A stretch of DNA of 64,000 nucleotides from Microvelia longipes. Taxonomy: Eukaryota; Arthropoda; Insecta; Hemiptera; Veliidae. The translations under genes and the position numbers were made by a program. Under the pieces are notes generated by a model. That model did not search any database, was not told the origin of the DNA, and saw only the letters and a list, made by a program, of their open reading frames with translations. Each line of letters opens with the position of its first letter. Position 1 is the stretch's first letter. The stretch covers positions 61,379,073 through 61,443,072 of the forward strand of contig JACMZG010000008.1 of assembly GCA_018340805.1 (NCBI GenBank), written 5' to 3'. Below, piece after piece: positions 25,365-35,825 of the stretch.

Positions 25365-26130
25365 CAGTAAATTTTAAAAGCAAAGATTAGGAAAGGAAGG
25401 CATGAAAAAATTTCATTTAAACTGCATTAAAGAGAAAATTAACCTTAATTGACCTTCAAGGAAATCTTTTTACGATCTAATTTAATCTAGACTTCCTTAC
25501 CAGTACTAGAATTTTAAATGTTTATCTACATTGAAAACACAATGAATAGAATGTTTCTATATGAAGTTTTAAAACAAAGGATACTTGATGTGTTCATTAA
25601 GATACAATACGTTCCTTACAGATAAAGGACCTTGAAAATGATTTTAGAAGTGGATCATTAGAGTTAGAGATATTTAATCTCTTAATTACAGCATCCTTAC
25701 TTGGTAATGGACCTACCGTTACTGTTTTATTCTTCTTATGATTCTATTTGCGACTAAGAAAGAGAGCATTAAAAGTTTAATTAATCAATGTTACAGTCAG
25801 TCCTACCCGTAGTGTTTTTTATACCATTCTTCCTGAATACAATGACTTGGATTTTGATTAATTAATTGTTTTAATTATCTGTTTAATGACTACGTTTAAA
25901 TGTTTAGAGTGTCTTATCTCATATGCTACACGCGATGTTTTAATTTTTTTCTCTAGTGAAAACTTGTTAAAAAAACTAAGCGTAATTATTGATGATACAT
26001 TACGCTTGCTGCGCAATTTAAATTTGTCATATCTGAAATCTGGGAGCACGGCAGTGCCCCCTCTAAGTCTGGCGGTCACTGGTGTACCTTCCTTTACAGG
26101 AAGCATCTCGAGGCTATTTACACTCCTTCG
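25365..26130. other. AT-rich, nothing recognised
   Basis: Overlapping open frames on both strands at about 25860-26210 reflect the repeat-rich segment beyond. No family is recognisable. Confidence 0.45.
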
Positions 26131-26132
26131 TT

Positions 26133-26165
26133 TTAGCGAATTTCCTTTGGGAAAAAATTCGCTAA
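26133..26165. repeat. 11-bp perfect hairpin TTAGCGAATTT
   Basis: TTAGCGAATTT (26133-26143) is inverted at 26155-26165 around CCTTTGGGAAA. The GCGAATTTCCTTTGG sequence recurs in the 27.0-kb tRNA-like family. Confidence 0.8.
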
Positions 26166-26167
26166 TG

Positions 26168-26215
26168 GGATAGGCGTCATGGCGGAATTCGAACCTCGGA
26201 CCACGACACAAATCC
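26168..26215 (-). repeat. tRNA-like T-arm segment, possible SINE remnant
   Basis: The minus strand reads GTGGTCCGAGGTTCGAATTC then CGCCATGAC. GGTTCGAATTCC is one base longer than a pol III B box. No convincing A box or tRNA fold. Confidence 0.4.
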
Positions 26216-26253
26216 GTTTCAGAGGTCCCTAATGACGAAAAACTACGTTTCGC

Positions 26254-26258
<5 letters not shown>

Positions 26259-26341
<83 letters not shown>

Positions 26342-26342
26342 T
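26259..26342. repeat. (TA)n microsatellite
   Basis: TA alternation with a few TT breaks. Confidence 0.95.
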
Positions 26343-26349
26343 TATAGAG

Positions 26350-26530
26350 ACACTTTCTTGTAAACACTCTATCTTTCGAACGAATTAATATTTTTTTAAC
26401 CAAACTTAGTACAAAATCAACCTTTGGGAGGACACAAACCCTATTGAAAACCAGGTTTTTGTGACGTCATTAACCCGGTTTGCTGAGTCAGCGAAATTTT
26501 CAAAAAATCGGCAAAATTCAGGGTTAATAT
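26350..26530 (+). repeat. CRE-core family fragment
   Basis: Contains 'ctttcgaacgaatta' and 'accctattg' ahead of TGACGTCATTAACCC, the same order as the fragments at 32.7, 51.4 and 60.7 kb. Confidence 0.6.
26462..26490 (+). promoter_or_regulatory. CRE palindrome plus Maf/AP-1-type site
   Basis: TGACGTCA (26462-26469) is followed by TGCTGAGTCAGC (26481-26492). The first matches the CRE/ATF consensus and the second the Maf recognition half-palindrome. Binding is inferred from sequence alone. Confidence 0.45.
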
Positions 26531-26564
26531 TTTTGACCGCGAAAAAGGTCAATATTTATGTTTT

Positions 26565-26900
26565 TTGAGATGCTGAATCAAATGAAACCGGTCCGAAGTC
26601 GATACGACCACTCTAAGTGACCTAAAAATCGAAAAAACCATTGTAAATTTGTATTACCGAAAACCAAAATTTAGGTCGATAAAAAATAAATTTCGAGTAG
26701 GGTGTCGTTTTCTATGTAATTTTGGGCGCTGAATCGAATGAAACCGGTCCGAAGTCGATACGACCACTTAAAGTTACCAAAAAGTCGAAAAACCACAAAA
26801 ATTATGGAAAACCAACATTACGGTCGTTAAAAATTAAATTACGAGTAGGGTGTCGTTTTCAATGTTTTGTGGGCCTCTGAGTTGAATGGCAGTGGTCCGG
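26565..26900 (+). repeat. Tandem array, about 150-160 bp unit, 2+ copies
   Basis: GCTGAATC(A/G)AATGAAACCGG then TCCGAAGTCGATACGACCAC begins at 26571 and 26730, and a diverged third start lies at about 26875. GAGTAGGGTGTCGTTTTC closes each unit. Confidence 0.85.
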
Positions 26901-27095
26901 AGTCAATACGACCACTCAAACTCAGGGTACCTGGGTTCGAATCCTGGAAGGGTCGATAATTTTTTATCGTTTTTTTTACTTAATATAAGTTTACAACCAG
27001 AAAATAATTCTGGCGCGGTGGTCCGCATGTCGGGCGAATTTCCTTTGGATGCGAGCACTCAAACCCAGAGTACCTGGGTTCAAATCCTAGTAGGG
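26885..27095 (+). repeat. tRNA-like repeat units (SINE-like), two in tandem
   Basis: The first unit has TGGCAGTGGTCC (26887 on) and the B box GGTTCGAATCC (26934-26944). The second has the A-box-like TGGCGCGGTGG (27011-27021) and GGTTCAAATCC (27077-27087). Both end in GGGTACCTGGGTT/GAGTACCTGGGTT followed by ATAATTTTTTATCG, where the T-run could stop pol III. I could not draw a full cloverleaf. A tRNA-derived SINE is the best reading. Confidence 0.6.
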
Positions 27096-27149
27096 ACAAT
27101 AATTTTTTATCGTTTTTTTTACCAAATATAAGTTTACAACTAGAAAATA

Positions 27150-27808
27150 ATTCTGGCGTGGTGGTCCGCATGTCGGGCGAATTTCCTTTGGATGCGTGTT
27201 TCCGTGCTTTTTACACGATATAAGTTGACAACTACTAAATAAATAATTCCGGCGCGTTAGTCCGCTGTCGGGCGAATTTCATTTAGAATGCGTGTTTCCG
27301 TGCTAAACAACCCATTTCTTGCTTATGCAAGAACCAATTGTCAAGCACTGCTCGTAACCCATTTTGTCTGTATTTTCCAAAGGAAATGCGCTAAAACCTT
27401 TAAAGATAACTGACTAAGCTTAAATATAAGTAACTAAGCTTTAAACTAGTGCAAATAATAGTGCGTACTTCTAATTTAAGAGGCATAGTTTTGTACAACA
27501 ACTGGATGATTATGCGCATTTCCTTTGGAAAATACAGACAAAATGAGTTACGAGCAGTGCTTGACAATTAAGTAACTGCTTAGGTTCTAAAGGATGAACC
27601 GGAACCACGCTATAGACATGGTTCTTGCATAAGCAAGAAATGGGTTGTTTAGCAACACAAAACACGCATTCTAAATGAAATTCGCCCGACAGCGGACTAA
27701 CGCGCCGGAATTATTTATTTAGTAGTTGTAAACTTATATCGTGTAAAAAGCACGGAAACACGCATCCAAAGGAAATTCGCCCGACATGCGGACCACCGCG
27801 CCAGAATC
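27150..27808. repeat. 660-bp foldback built from the tRNA-like repeat
   Basis: The left arm (27150-27395) includes GTCGGGCGAATTTC twice, CAACCCATTTCTTGC and GCACTGCTCGTAACCCATTT. It is inverted in 27513-27808. The right arm has an extra ~50 bp (27572-27620). A degenerate relative lies at 40385-40870. Confidence 0.85.
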
Positions 27809-28087
27809 TTTTTTTAATAAGGACATTAAAAAATATAATTTTAATATTAACTAAAAGATCTTTGTTGAGCTGACCAATTCTACTAAATTTCATATTTTTA
27901 TCATTCACACTTGTTACGATATAATGACTTAAAGTTAGGCAGTTTTCACACTCGCTCACTCATTCATCAGAATTCTAAGGGTTCTTAAACGAATTATTTG
28001 TATTCCTCACTGAATAATTTGTATCATGCTGCTTATGGTATTTAACTTCTGGTCTATTGTACTACTGTGCCTTCATGTTACATAAGT
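27809..28087. other. AT-rich, nothing recognised
   Basis: No supported feature. Confidence 0.4.
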
Positions 28088-28715
28088 AATATTATTACAT
28101 AAAAATGCGAAACCGGTATGTCACAGGAATTATCCTTTTTAGTGTTTTTAAGACCTCCTAATACAAATTTGTCAGGCTTTATGTGTGTGTATGTAAATAT
28201 GTGTATGCCTGTTATCATCGTATCTCCTAGTGTATTTATGCTAGAGAGTTGAAATTTTGTATGAAAATCAATTTTTAGTTCTTGTTGTGCTATCCGATTT
28301 TTTTTATGACATCATTAACCCGCAATAATGGCTCAGCACGAATTTCGGGGATTCATTAAACATTTGGCATCCATGTAAATATATGTACAAGAGCAACACA
28401 AACACATGTATATATGTATTACTTAATGTATTAAGTAAGTATACTAAGTTTCGTATATCCATGACTTTTTTGGATTATAAAAAGTTAAGCAGCATCGAGC
28501 AAGGCAGTACACCAATTCTGGTGACTGCTTGGAATAAAACTAATGCAATTATTACCAGAAGACAAGCGAAGCGAGACGGTTAAAATTTTGTAGAATAAAA
28601 TTTTGGCTTATTGGATACTCTAAGAACGAGCGTCCCGAGTTTCAAAGTAGAAAGAATGAACCTAGCGAATCCGATGTTGTAAGGAAAAGTTTGAAAGTAT
28701 CCCGTACCCAGCTTT
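28088..28715 (+). repeat. 5S-composite family copy, upstream member of a head-to-tail pair
   Basis: The head hairpin is missing. The body begins at GCGAAACCGGTATGTCAC, the core is TGACATCATTAACCCGC (28308), and the 5S-like block and tail motifs follow. The tail ends GTACCCAGCTTTT directly against the head of the next copy. Confidence 0.85.
28468..28534 (+). pseudogene. 5S rRNA-derived segment in composite repeat
   Basis: AAAAGTTAAGCAGCATCGAG is very 5S-like. The box C part (CTGGTGACTGCTTGGAA) has lost several bases. Confidence 0.7.
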
Positions 28716-29635
28716 TACTTTTCCTCATTCATACACTAGGTTCATAGGAAAAGTATTCTTTAAAAAAAAATCCAAAACCGGAATTATCAGTTTCCGGTCA
28801 TTTTAAGACCTTCTGTGTAAATTTTTCAAAGTTGTCTGTCTTTATGTGTGTGTGGTTGTGTGTGAGTGTGTGTTACCATCGTAGCGCAAAGTGTTTTTAT
28901 GATAAAGAGCTGAAACTTTGTACTAAAATCAGCCTGCCGCTGTAGTTGTGCTATTCGTAAAATATTTTTCTTGACGTCATTAACCCCGCAATAATGACAG
29001 CGAAAATTTCGAAAATACTAAAACGCAAAAAAATTATGCGATCCAATTGAAATTTGGCACGCATGTAGTTATGTATAAGACTAATATACTAATATGTATA
29101 ATATTATTTGTTAGTTCAATTTTTATCGAATGACTTGTGTACGTTTTTTAAAAAAAAATTAAAAATCATTAAAATATATAAAAAAAATTATATATTTAAA
29201 AATAAAGAACTTCAGTGTAATTAATTATTAATTAATTATTATTTTTATAAGTTCACTATGAGAAACTTTAAATTTTTAAAAATAAGAAAATTATTCAATT
29301 TAGTTTAAATTTAGTACAAGTGTATACCTTTACTTAAATTCACAAAGTTTCTTTTCAATGCATCTAGTATATCCATGATTTTTGTTGATTCATAAAATTT
29401 GACCGGCAATGAACATGGTCAGTGCTGTATGGGTGACTGCTGAGAACGAAACGGATGTATTTACTATCTGAGGTCGAACGAAGCGAGTCCGAAGACATGT
29501 TGGTATAAATTTGGCAAATTGTATATCCTGTGTATATTCTAAGGACGATCGAAGCGAGCCCAAATCAGGGAGGATGAGCATAGCGAATCCGCTTTGATGA
29601 TGAAAAGTTCCGAGGTACCCCGTGCCCAACTTTTT
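28716..29635 (+). repeat. 5S-composite family, longest copy
   Basis: Hairpin head ACTTTTCCTC...CATAGGAAAAGT, GT segment, TGACGTCA (28972-28979), an AT-rich insertion near 29150-29290, degenerate 5S block, TCGAACGAAGCGAGTCCG, GGATGAGCATAGCG, and the tail GAAAAGTTCCGAGGTACCCC ending in seven T. Confidence 0.9.
29380..29447 (+). pseudogene. 5S rRNA-derived segment, degenerate
   Basis: Box A part decayed (GACCGGCAATGAACATGG). GGTCAGTGCTGTATGGGTGA then CTGCTGAGAA remain. Confidence 0.6.
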
Positions 29636-29977
29636 TTAAGTATGTCATTATTTTTTATTTAATTTTACTTTACAAATTTAACAATATTGATTTGTTCTTT
29701 ATAATTTTATTCTACTGATTAAAAAAGAAAGTAGAATATTTTTAATGATTCAAATATTTCTTTTGAGTAAAACATATTTATTTATTAGTAACAAAATATG
29801 TATATATACCAACTTTATTTTTAATTGGCTGTATTCAAGAGACCAAGAGGAATAAATTATTCGAGATTCTTTTTTGCTTTTGTAAGTTATTTTCAAGCAA
29901 CATAAAAACTTTTAATGTATTTATTTTTCTAGAATAAAGAGATTAAAGGATTGTATATCGTATTAAATATATATATT
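29636..29977. other. AT-rich, nothing recognised
   Basis: No supported feature. Confidence 0.45.
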
Positions 29978-30235
29978 CCATACGAGGTACCTTGATACTT
30001 TTTCTCAAAACTTCAGGCACGCTTCGCTCATCTTTAGAATATCATAATTATCAGAAGATTAAAGCAGTATTGCTTCGTTCTTGCTAAACTCGACCTTAGA
30101 ATAAGATAGTGATACTTAATCTAAAGCGTTGTGACTTCCGACTCGCCTTGCTCGTCCTTAAAATGTCATGATTATACAACGCTAGAGGTGGATCTTGACT
30201 CGCAATGGCATAAAAAATCCCTCCGGTCATACTTG
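29978..30235 (-). repeat. 5S-composite family variant, minus-strand tail
   Basis: On the minus strand it ends GAGAAAAAGTATCAAGGTAC. GGACGAGCAAGGCGAGTCGG (about 30136-30156) and GATGAGCGAAGCGTGCC lie before it. It matches the variant tail at 45943-46225, including the inverse of 'aatatcatgattat'. Confidence 0.7.
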
Positions 30236-30574
30236 GTAGTCTAGTTTTTATTAATTTCAATCCTTTAAATAAATAATAGGAATGTATTTAATTATTGCGT
30301 TTTATGGTTTTGTTAACTGGAATTTGTTGCAGTAAAACGTCCTGACTTTTTGATAGGTGTAAACAAACTTTTTCATATAATTTTAACGTTTAAGTATCGC
30401 ATGCCAATAAATATATATTATCGTCCATAAATTGGTATCCAATTTGGACTATTGTTCTATATTTTAAACGCTATCTTAAGTCAAAAAAAGGTGAGAATTT
30501 AAAAAGTCATGGGGTGTCAAATTAGAAAATTTAATAAAATTTGTTCAAAATGTTAACTAATATCAAGATTCAAT

Positions 30575-30760
30575 TTAGAGGATCGATTTCAAGATGTTTA
30601 TATGTGCACAGTTTCAACTTGATCAGAATTTTTTTGCGATTTTTTGATGAAAAATGAGATTATGAGGTTAGAACCATGGAGGGGGGTAGAGGTGGGGGTG
30701 GATTTTTTGGAAGGGGGAGACGGACTAAGGATTTAAGAAAGACAGTTAATTCTTAACTCA
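30575..30760 (+). repeat. Dispersed G-rich-tailed fragment
   Basis: CATGGAGGGGGGTAGAGGTG then GATTTTTTGGAAGGGGGAG resembles 60298-60335. The upstream GATGAAAAATGAGATTATGAG also resembles 60265. Confidence 0.55.
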
Positions 30761-31454
30761 AATTTTAAGTACATAATGGAAAACTGTTGACTACTAGAGC
30801 TTCCTAGTAGAGAACTCAAAACTAAGAATATTGAAAGATTTTTCTAGAAACATTTTGTTCTGTATTAATATCATTTCAATAGAGTAGAGTACATGATTAA
30901 TGTTTCCTATTAGGTTATTATTGGCAGAGGAAAAATCTCCTTACTTCGAAGTATTTTCATTATTGTTATTGTATTCTTATTTTGAAACGTTTTGTTGTTT
31001 TTATTTGTTATGATCCCCCTTAAAAACTTAGCCCCCCCCCCCCCTAAATTTTTTTTTATTTTTTATTGCTCCAAACTTCTCTTTTTTGGTCAGGTCCCCT
31101 GGTGAGTAAACGATGCTTCTTAACTCCTTAAGAAATAGTGATTAAACTTTACATTACTGCCGGGACATAATAACTTTTGAAGTGACAATAAATCGATAAA
31201 AATATTTTTGATGGTACTATGTAAATTTATATTAGTATTATTTTAATTTAACTCTATTTTCAATATTAAATATTTCCTTATACTAAAATTTTGTTCGTTT
31301 TAAAAGTATTTCTCGTCTCTTCTTTACTCAATCAATCTTTTCATTATTTTATATTAAATTCTTTCTTCTTTTCTTTATAAGAATATTGAAAATAAATTCG
31401 ACTAATGCTAGTATTAAACAAAACTTATTACTTTTCAAATATGTATCCTGAAGT
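30761..31454. other. AT-rich, nothing recognised
   Basis: Contains a C14 homopolymer near 31031. Confidence 0.45.
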
Positions 31455-31492
31455 TAAGCGAATTTCCACAGAAAAATTACGCTTATGAGGTT
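31455..31492 (+). repeat. Dispersed short motif GCGAATTTNCA...AATTACGCTTATGAGG
   Basis: Related copies occur at about 15340, 24817, 43168 and 62245. Confidence 0.6.
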
Positions 31493-31660
31493 GTGATTTT
31501 TATACACTAAGAATCAATATTACAACATTTTTATTTTATTCTTTTTGTATGAATCCTTGTGTCATTTTTTATAAAGGATATATATTTTATATCCTTATCT
31601 GAAATGAAAGAATAGTTTTGTAATTGTTGGACAGTTGAAACATAATAGCATGTGAAGAAA

Positions 31661-31954
31661 AGCGTCAGGTATGTGAATAACAGTATCAGGTATGTGAATA
31701 ACAGCATCAGGTATATGAATAACAGCATCAGGTATGTGAATAACAGCATCAGATATGTAAATAAAAGCATCAGGTATGTGAATAATAGCATCAGGTATGT
31801 AAATAATAGCATCAGATATGTAAATAAAAGCATCAGCTATGTGAATAATAGCATCAGGTATGTAAATAAAAGCATCAGGTATGTGAATAATAGCATCAGG
31901 TATGTAAATAAAATCATCAGGCATGTAAATAAAAGCATGAGGCATGTGAATAAC
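31661..31954 (+). repeat. 21-bp minisatellite, 14 units
   Basis: Unit type AGCATCAGGTATGTGAATAA plus one base. The period is a multiple of three and the units lack stops, so one plus-strand and two minus-strand frames stay open. They spell SIRYVNN, a PDAxIYI-type repeat and MLLFTYL repeats. That is a by-product of the array, not evidence for a protein. Confidence 0.97.
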
Positions 31955-32635
31955 AGGTTTAAAATATACCAATGAAATTCCTTTCCTTGGCAATTTCCAA
32001 TGAAATTCCTGATTTTTGGCAGGTTGTCAGCATATCAAAATAAATCTTAACGTCGATAAGATCTGCCGACTTTGTTTACAGGTAGCTTGTTTTTTATAAA
32101 TATTGTATTTTGGGAAATAGGATTAATACTTATGTATAAAATAATGATGATGATAAAATAACACGAATAATGAACTTAATTAAGTGAATTGAGTTAAAAA
32201 TGTTACTTAAGGATGGCCAGACTGATAAGATGAGCTACCTGACCTTGGCCTTAGGGATCTTGCTCGAATGACCTTTTAAAATATTAATTGATCAGTTAAA
32301 AGAGTTTCTTGTTTCGCTTAAGTTGTTGCGTGCCTGCTAACACTTGTCTTGTCAATCGAGTCCAACGAGGGACAAGAATTAAACTTGCTATGATCCTTTC
32401 GTGCTATCTCTATAGGCGCTTACCTGTTTCAAATCTCCTTTAAGGTAGTTAAGGAATGTTACTAAAGAAAATACTGATATTTCTGATACATGAAAATGTT
32501 CTTAAAGTGCAGAAAGTTGACTAATCACATTATTAATATTTCATTAGCATGATCATTTGAAGTTTTATCATAAGTCCTTTCAGTTTGAGTAATTTCGTTG
32601 CTAAAATACTGATGTTGAATAAAAAGCGTTAGCTA
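31955..32635. other. AT-rich, nothing recognised
   Basis: No supported feature. Confidence 0.45.
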
Positions 32636-32639
32636 GGAA

Positions 32640-32940
32640 CAACTACGGGACACTATAACTTTCGAACTTTTTCTCGGATTAAAATGAAACTTAATACGAA
32701 AATTGACGTTATGTCCCGAGCCCTATTGTTATATGTGTGACGTCATTAACTCACAATAATAACAAAAGTATAAAGATAAAAAAATATTATTAGCATTTGT
32801 TTTGGTTCTTATCGATTGATATATATCGAAAAAGTTTTTTGACTAATACATTCGAAAATTTGTTATATGACAAATTGATAAATGACAACAACCATGTGGT
32901 CGCGGAGCGGCCAAAAGTCCGAAGGCCTCTTGTTTATATA
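32640..32940 (+). repeat. CRE-core family element with GC hairpin tail
   Basis: Contains GGGACACTATAACTTTCGAA and TCCCGAGCCCTATTG, then TGACGTCA (32738-32745) and TTAACTCACAATAAT. It ends TGGTCGCGGAGCGGCCA, CCGAAGGCCTCTTGTTTA. The same order with a longer middle is seen at 60625-61443. Confidence 0.7.
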
Positions 32941-33975
32941 TTATCTATTTATATTATTACTATACTATCTGCCAATTGACTTTAAAATATATATTGTATT
33001 GTATTTGTAGATCTTTTGTATTGTATATTGTATATAAAATATACATTAGATCACGTCAGAGTGCAATCACTAGATAGTTTCTCTTACTATCTTCTCAACC
33101 CAATAGAACTATGTTAAGTCTAAATAAATAAATTTTTATTTTTCATCAAATTTTATAAAAATAATACAGAAAATTGTCATACTTATACATACTAAACTTA
33201 TAAAGAGGTTGTGTACAAATCTACAGGATTTAGTTTACATTTAAGGATTCCATAATAATAGTTCTTTTAATACTTTGCTAATTAAAAGCTGATTAGAATT
33301 AAGCTTTTTACATTTTATGTTTGTTTTTTAGTATTAAAAAACTTTGTTAGAGAATAAAAAGGGTTTGCTTCAAGGTAATTTTTCATAAATTTCTTAAATT
33401 GTTTCACTGGGAGATTCTTTATATTTTCTTCTACATGATTAAACAGTTAAATGCCTAATACACTATGCCCCACTTCAGACTTACTATTACTTGTAAGACT
33501 ATTACTTACAGACATTAAGTTATAGATAACTTGTATCAATAATAATTTGATTTACTGTTCATAAAATGTTAAAAAAATAGAAAAGTCAGACTAGTCCTAA
33601 CAGCTGACTCTGGTCCTGGACAACAATAGACCATGATTCTGATCTCTGAATCGAAAACAGACTGGTCTCTTTTTAATAGTCCGTTCTGTCTTCTTCCAAG
33701 CATCTCGCAGAATTTTAATTATTAATACCGTGATTTATGCCAAATTCAGCTGCGTAACAATTGTATCTTAAAGTTAAAAGTTGTTAATTTCTTAAAATTA
33801 GTTAAGAATTGCAGTATTTATTTGTATTAAAATAATTATTAGTAATGAAATTAAAACTTTATGCCACATCTGGTGCAAATGCGACTCATTCAAATAATTG
33901 GACCATTTATATTCTTATCAAATGTTTCCCTGTCCGAGTTAGTTTGTGTCTTCGTTTAACTCACTCACTTTTCCG
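32941..33975. other. AT-rich, nothing recognised
   Basis: No supported feature. Confidence 0.45.
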
Positions 33976-34030
33976 TTTTTACTTTTCCTTATAAAAACCG
34001 TCGATGTATGGGAAAAGTATTGTGTTTGTC
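33976..34030 (+). repeat. 5S-composite hairpin head fragment
   Basis: ACTTTTCCTTATAAAAACCG then TGTATGGGAAAAGTATTGTG. Nothing of the body follows. Confidence 0.65.
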
Positions 34031-34300
34031 CTAATAAAAAGCTTTAGATCGTGTTAGCTTATTTTTTTGACTTACCTAAAATTAATAAAATAATTATTAA
34101 ATGAAATTTTAACTTATAAAATTAATAATTATATATCGCTACGTGTTAGGAGTGAAATATAGTTGTTTAATCTAATGAAATCTAGTCTTTTCTGTGCCCT
34201 AAACTGATTATTATCTAGTATTAAGGAGACACACACAAGTATTTATAATATTAATAAAAGACTTTCTAGGTTGCTAGTCGTTGTTTCCCATTTTTTAATT

Positions 34301-34386
34301 ACAGTAATATAGCGTTGGGCACTTCTGGGAAAATAATATATATTTTAATACATATTTTCCTAGAAGTGCCCAACGCTGTATTACTG
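34301..34386. repeat. 86-bp hairpin, 35-bp arms, 2 mismatches
   Basis: ACAGTAATATAGCGTTGGGC and ACTTCTGGGAAAATA (34301-34335) are inverted at 34352-34386 around a 16-bp AT loop. TTAA lies near both ends. Could be a tiny foldback element. A microRNA precursor is possible in size only. Confidence 0.85.
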
Positions 34387-34389
34387 TTA

Positions 34390-35600
34390 ATAATAGACGT
34401 TAAGTAACGAAAATTTTTCCTCTGAAATTTTAATATAATTGGCCTAAGTGGTAAATAGCTTCGCTAAATTACATCATTTTATCTGTTGCCATCTCTCTTA
34501 AATTTTTAATTGTTTTTCTGCACAATTTTGTCAGACAGCGTAAAACGTAAAAAAGTAGTGATTAAAATTAGATAGCATTAACCTTAAGTTTACAAGTTAT
34601 TGACGTAAAATATATATTTATTGGTGCGATTCATACAATTGTATGAAGAAGATTTTTTACATCCAATGAATTTTTTTACCGCAAAAATTAAAATTAACAA
34701 CAGATATGATAAAATATTAATTATATGGATAATTGTAAAATTCTAATTACATGGATAATTATAAAATATTAATTATATAAAATAATGATTATATGATCAA
34801 TATTCTTATAAAAAAGAATTAGCAAAATTAGGATGTCAAGTATGATCTCTGGTTATTTTAATGACACTAATCTTGGGTCTTGCGCCCGCCAAGCCACCCA
34901 TTTTATTATTAATTTTCAAAAGGATATTGGGATATTTTTAAAAGTTAAAATACTAGTGTATTTTTAGTTTAATCTTATACTTTCTAAAGTTTCAATTAAT
35001 TTTTATCATTTTTATATTCTACAAAAAATGTTACGCTTCTGAAGTTTTATATATACGTTGTTTCATATAGTAAGCAGAAGTTATTCGTCAACACGTTTAA
35101 CCTATTTTTCTTTTAATAAGTCTCATTAATTAGATACCTTGCGTGGTTATATTTTATATTTATACAATATCCTTTAATTAAAATTATATTTCCTTCTTAT
35201 ATCTATTTTAGTTTTAATAAACCGAGGTGTATTGTCGGCGTAGCATCTGTTTTAGAAAGATAGTCCCTTTAAAACGTAAATTTTCTGTTGAAGCAACAAT
35301 AGAGTTTCTCTGTTTAATTTACAAGTAATTCCTTAAGGGCTTGAGTTTCCTTTCTATCTTGCTTTCTAGAGCTTTAAAACTAGATTTCATTTTACAACAG
35401 TTTAAAATCATTTTTACGATATTTTTATTTATAATAAAATACTACATTTTAAATCCAAACCATTTGCTAAAATAACAACTACTGTAGAACCATGGTCATT
35501 TAAACCCCTAAGGAAAAGGTAAAAAGAATGTATTGAGAGGCGGGGATAATCTAGATAGCTCTAATTGACATCAGTGATAAAATCACCATTAAAAAGTCAG
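34390..35600. other. AT-rich, nothing recognised
   Basis: No supported feature. Confidence 0.45.
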
Positions 35601-35825
35601 CTGCCGTTGATACTTGTTGTTGGATATGAATCTGCCTGGATTGGTTTCGGCTTATAACGCTATCATCAAAAAATTGGATAACACTTGAGCTTTCAACTAA
35701 TAAAATTATTGACTGATATAACTTTACCTGTTGAGAGCTTGAGTGTTGCCCCGCCCACGCTTATGATGGCCTTATGCCGAAACAGGTCCAGGGGTATTTA
35801 TATCCAACGGCAAGTATTGGCGTTT
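35601..35825. mobile_element. Inverted pair with hammerhead-like cores, possible Penelope-type end
   Basis: The left part (35601-35670), read on minus, has TTGATGATAGCGTTATAAGC then CGAAACC, then CAGGC...TTCATATCCAAC. The right part, on plus (35761-35822), has TTATGATGGCCTTATGCCGA, AACAGGTCCAGG, TTATATCCAAC. TGATGA, a short stem and GAAAC is the order of a hammerhead ribozyme core. Penelope-like retroelements often carry hammerheads in their terminal repeats (established knowledge). The right core has lost conserved bases. Confidence 0.5.

Noticed and set aside
25858..26211. 117-codon minus-strand open frame overlapping a 95-codon plus-strand frame
   Set aside because: Mirror open frames over repeat sequence with a tRNA-like segment. 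No domain recognised.
31531..31993. Repeated-peptide proteins on either strand
   Set aside because: The 21-bp period keeps several frames open at once. No frame is favoured.
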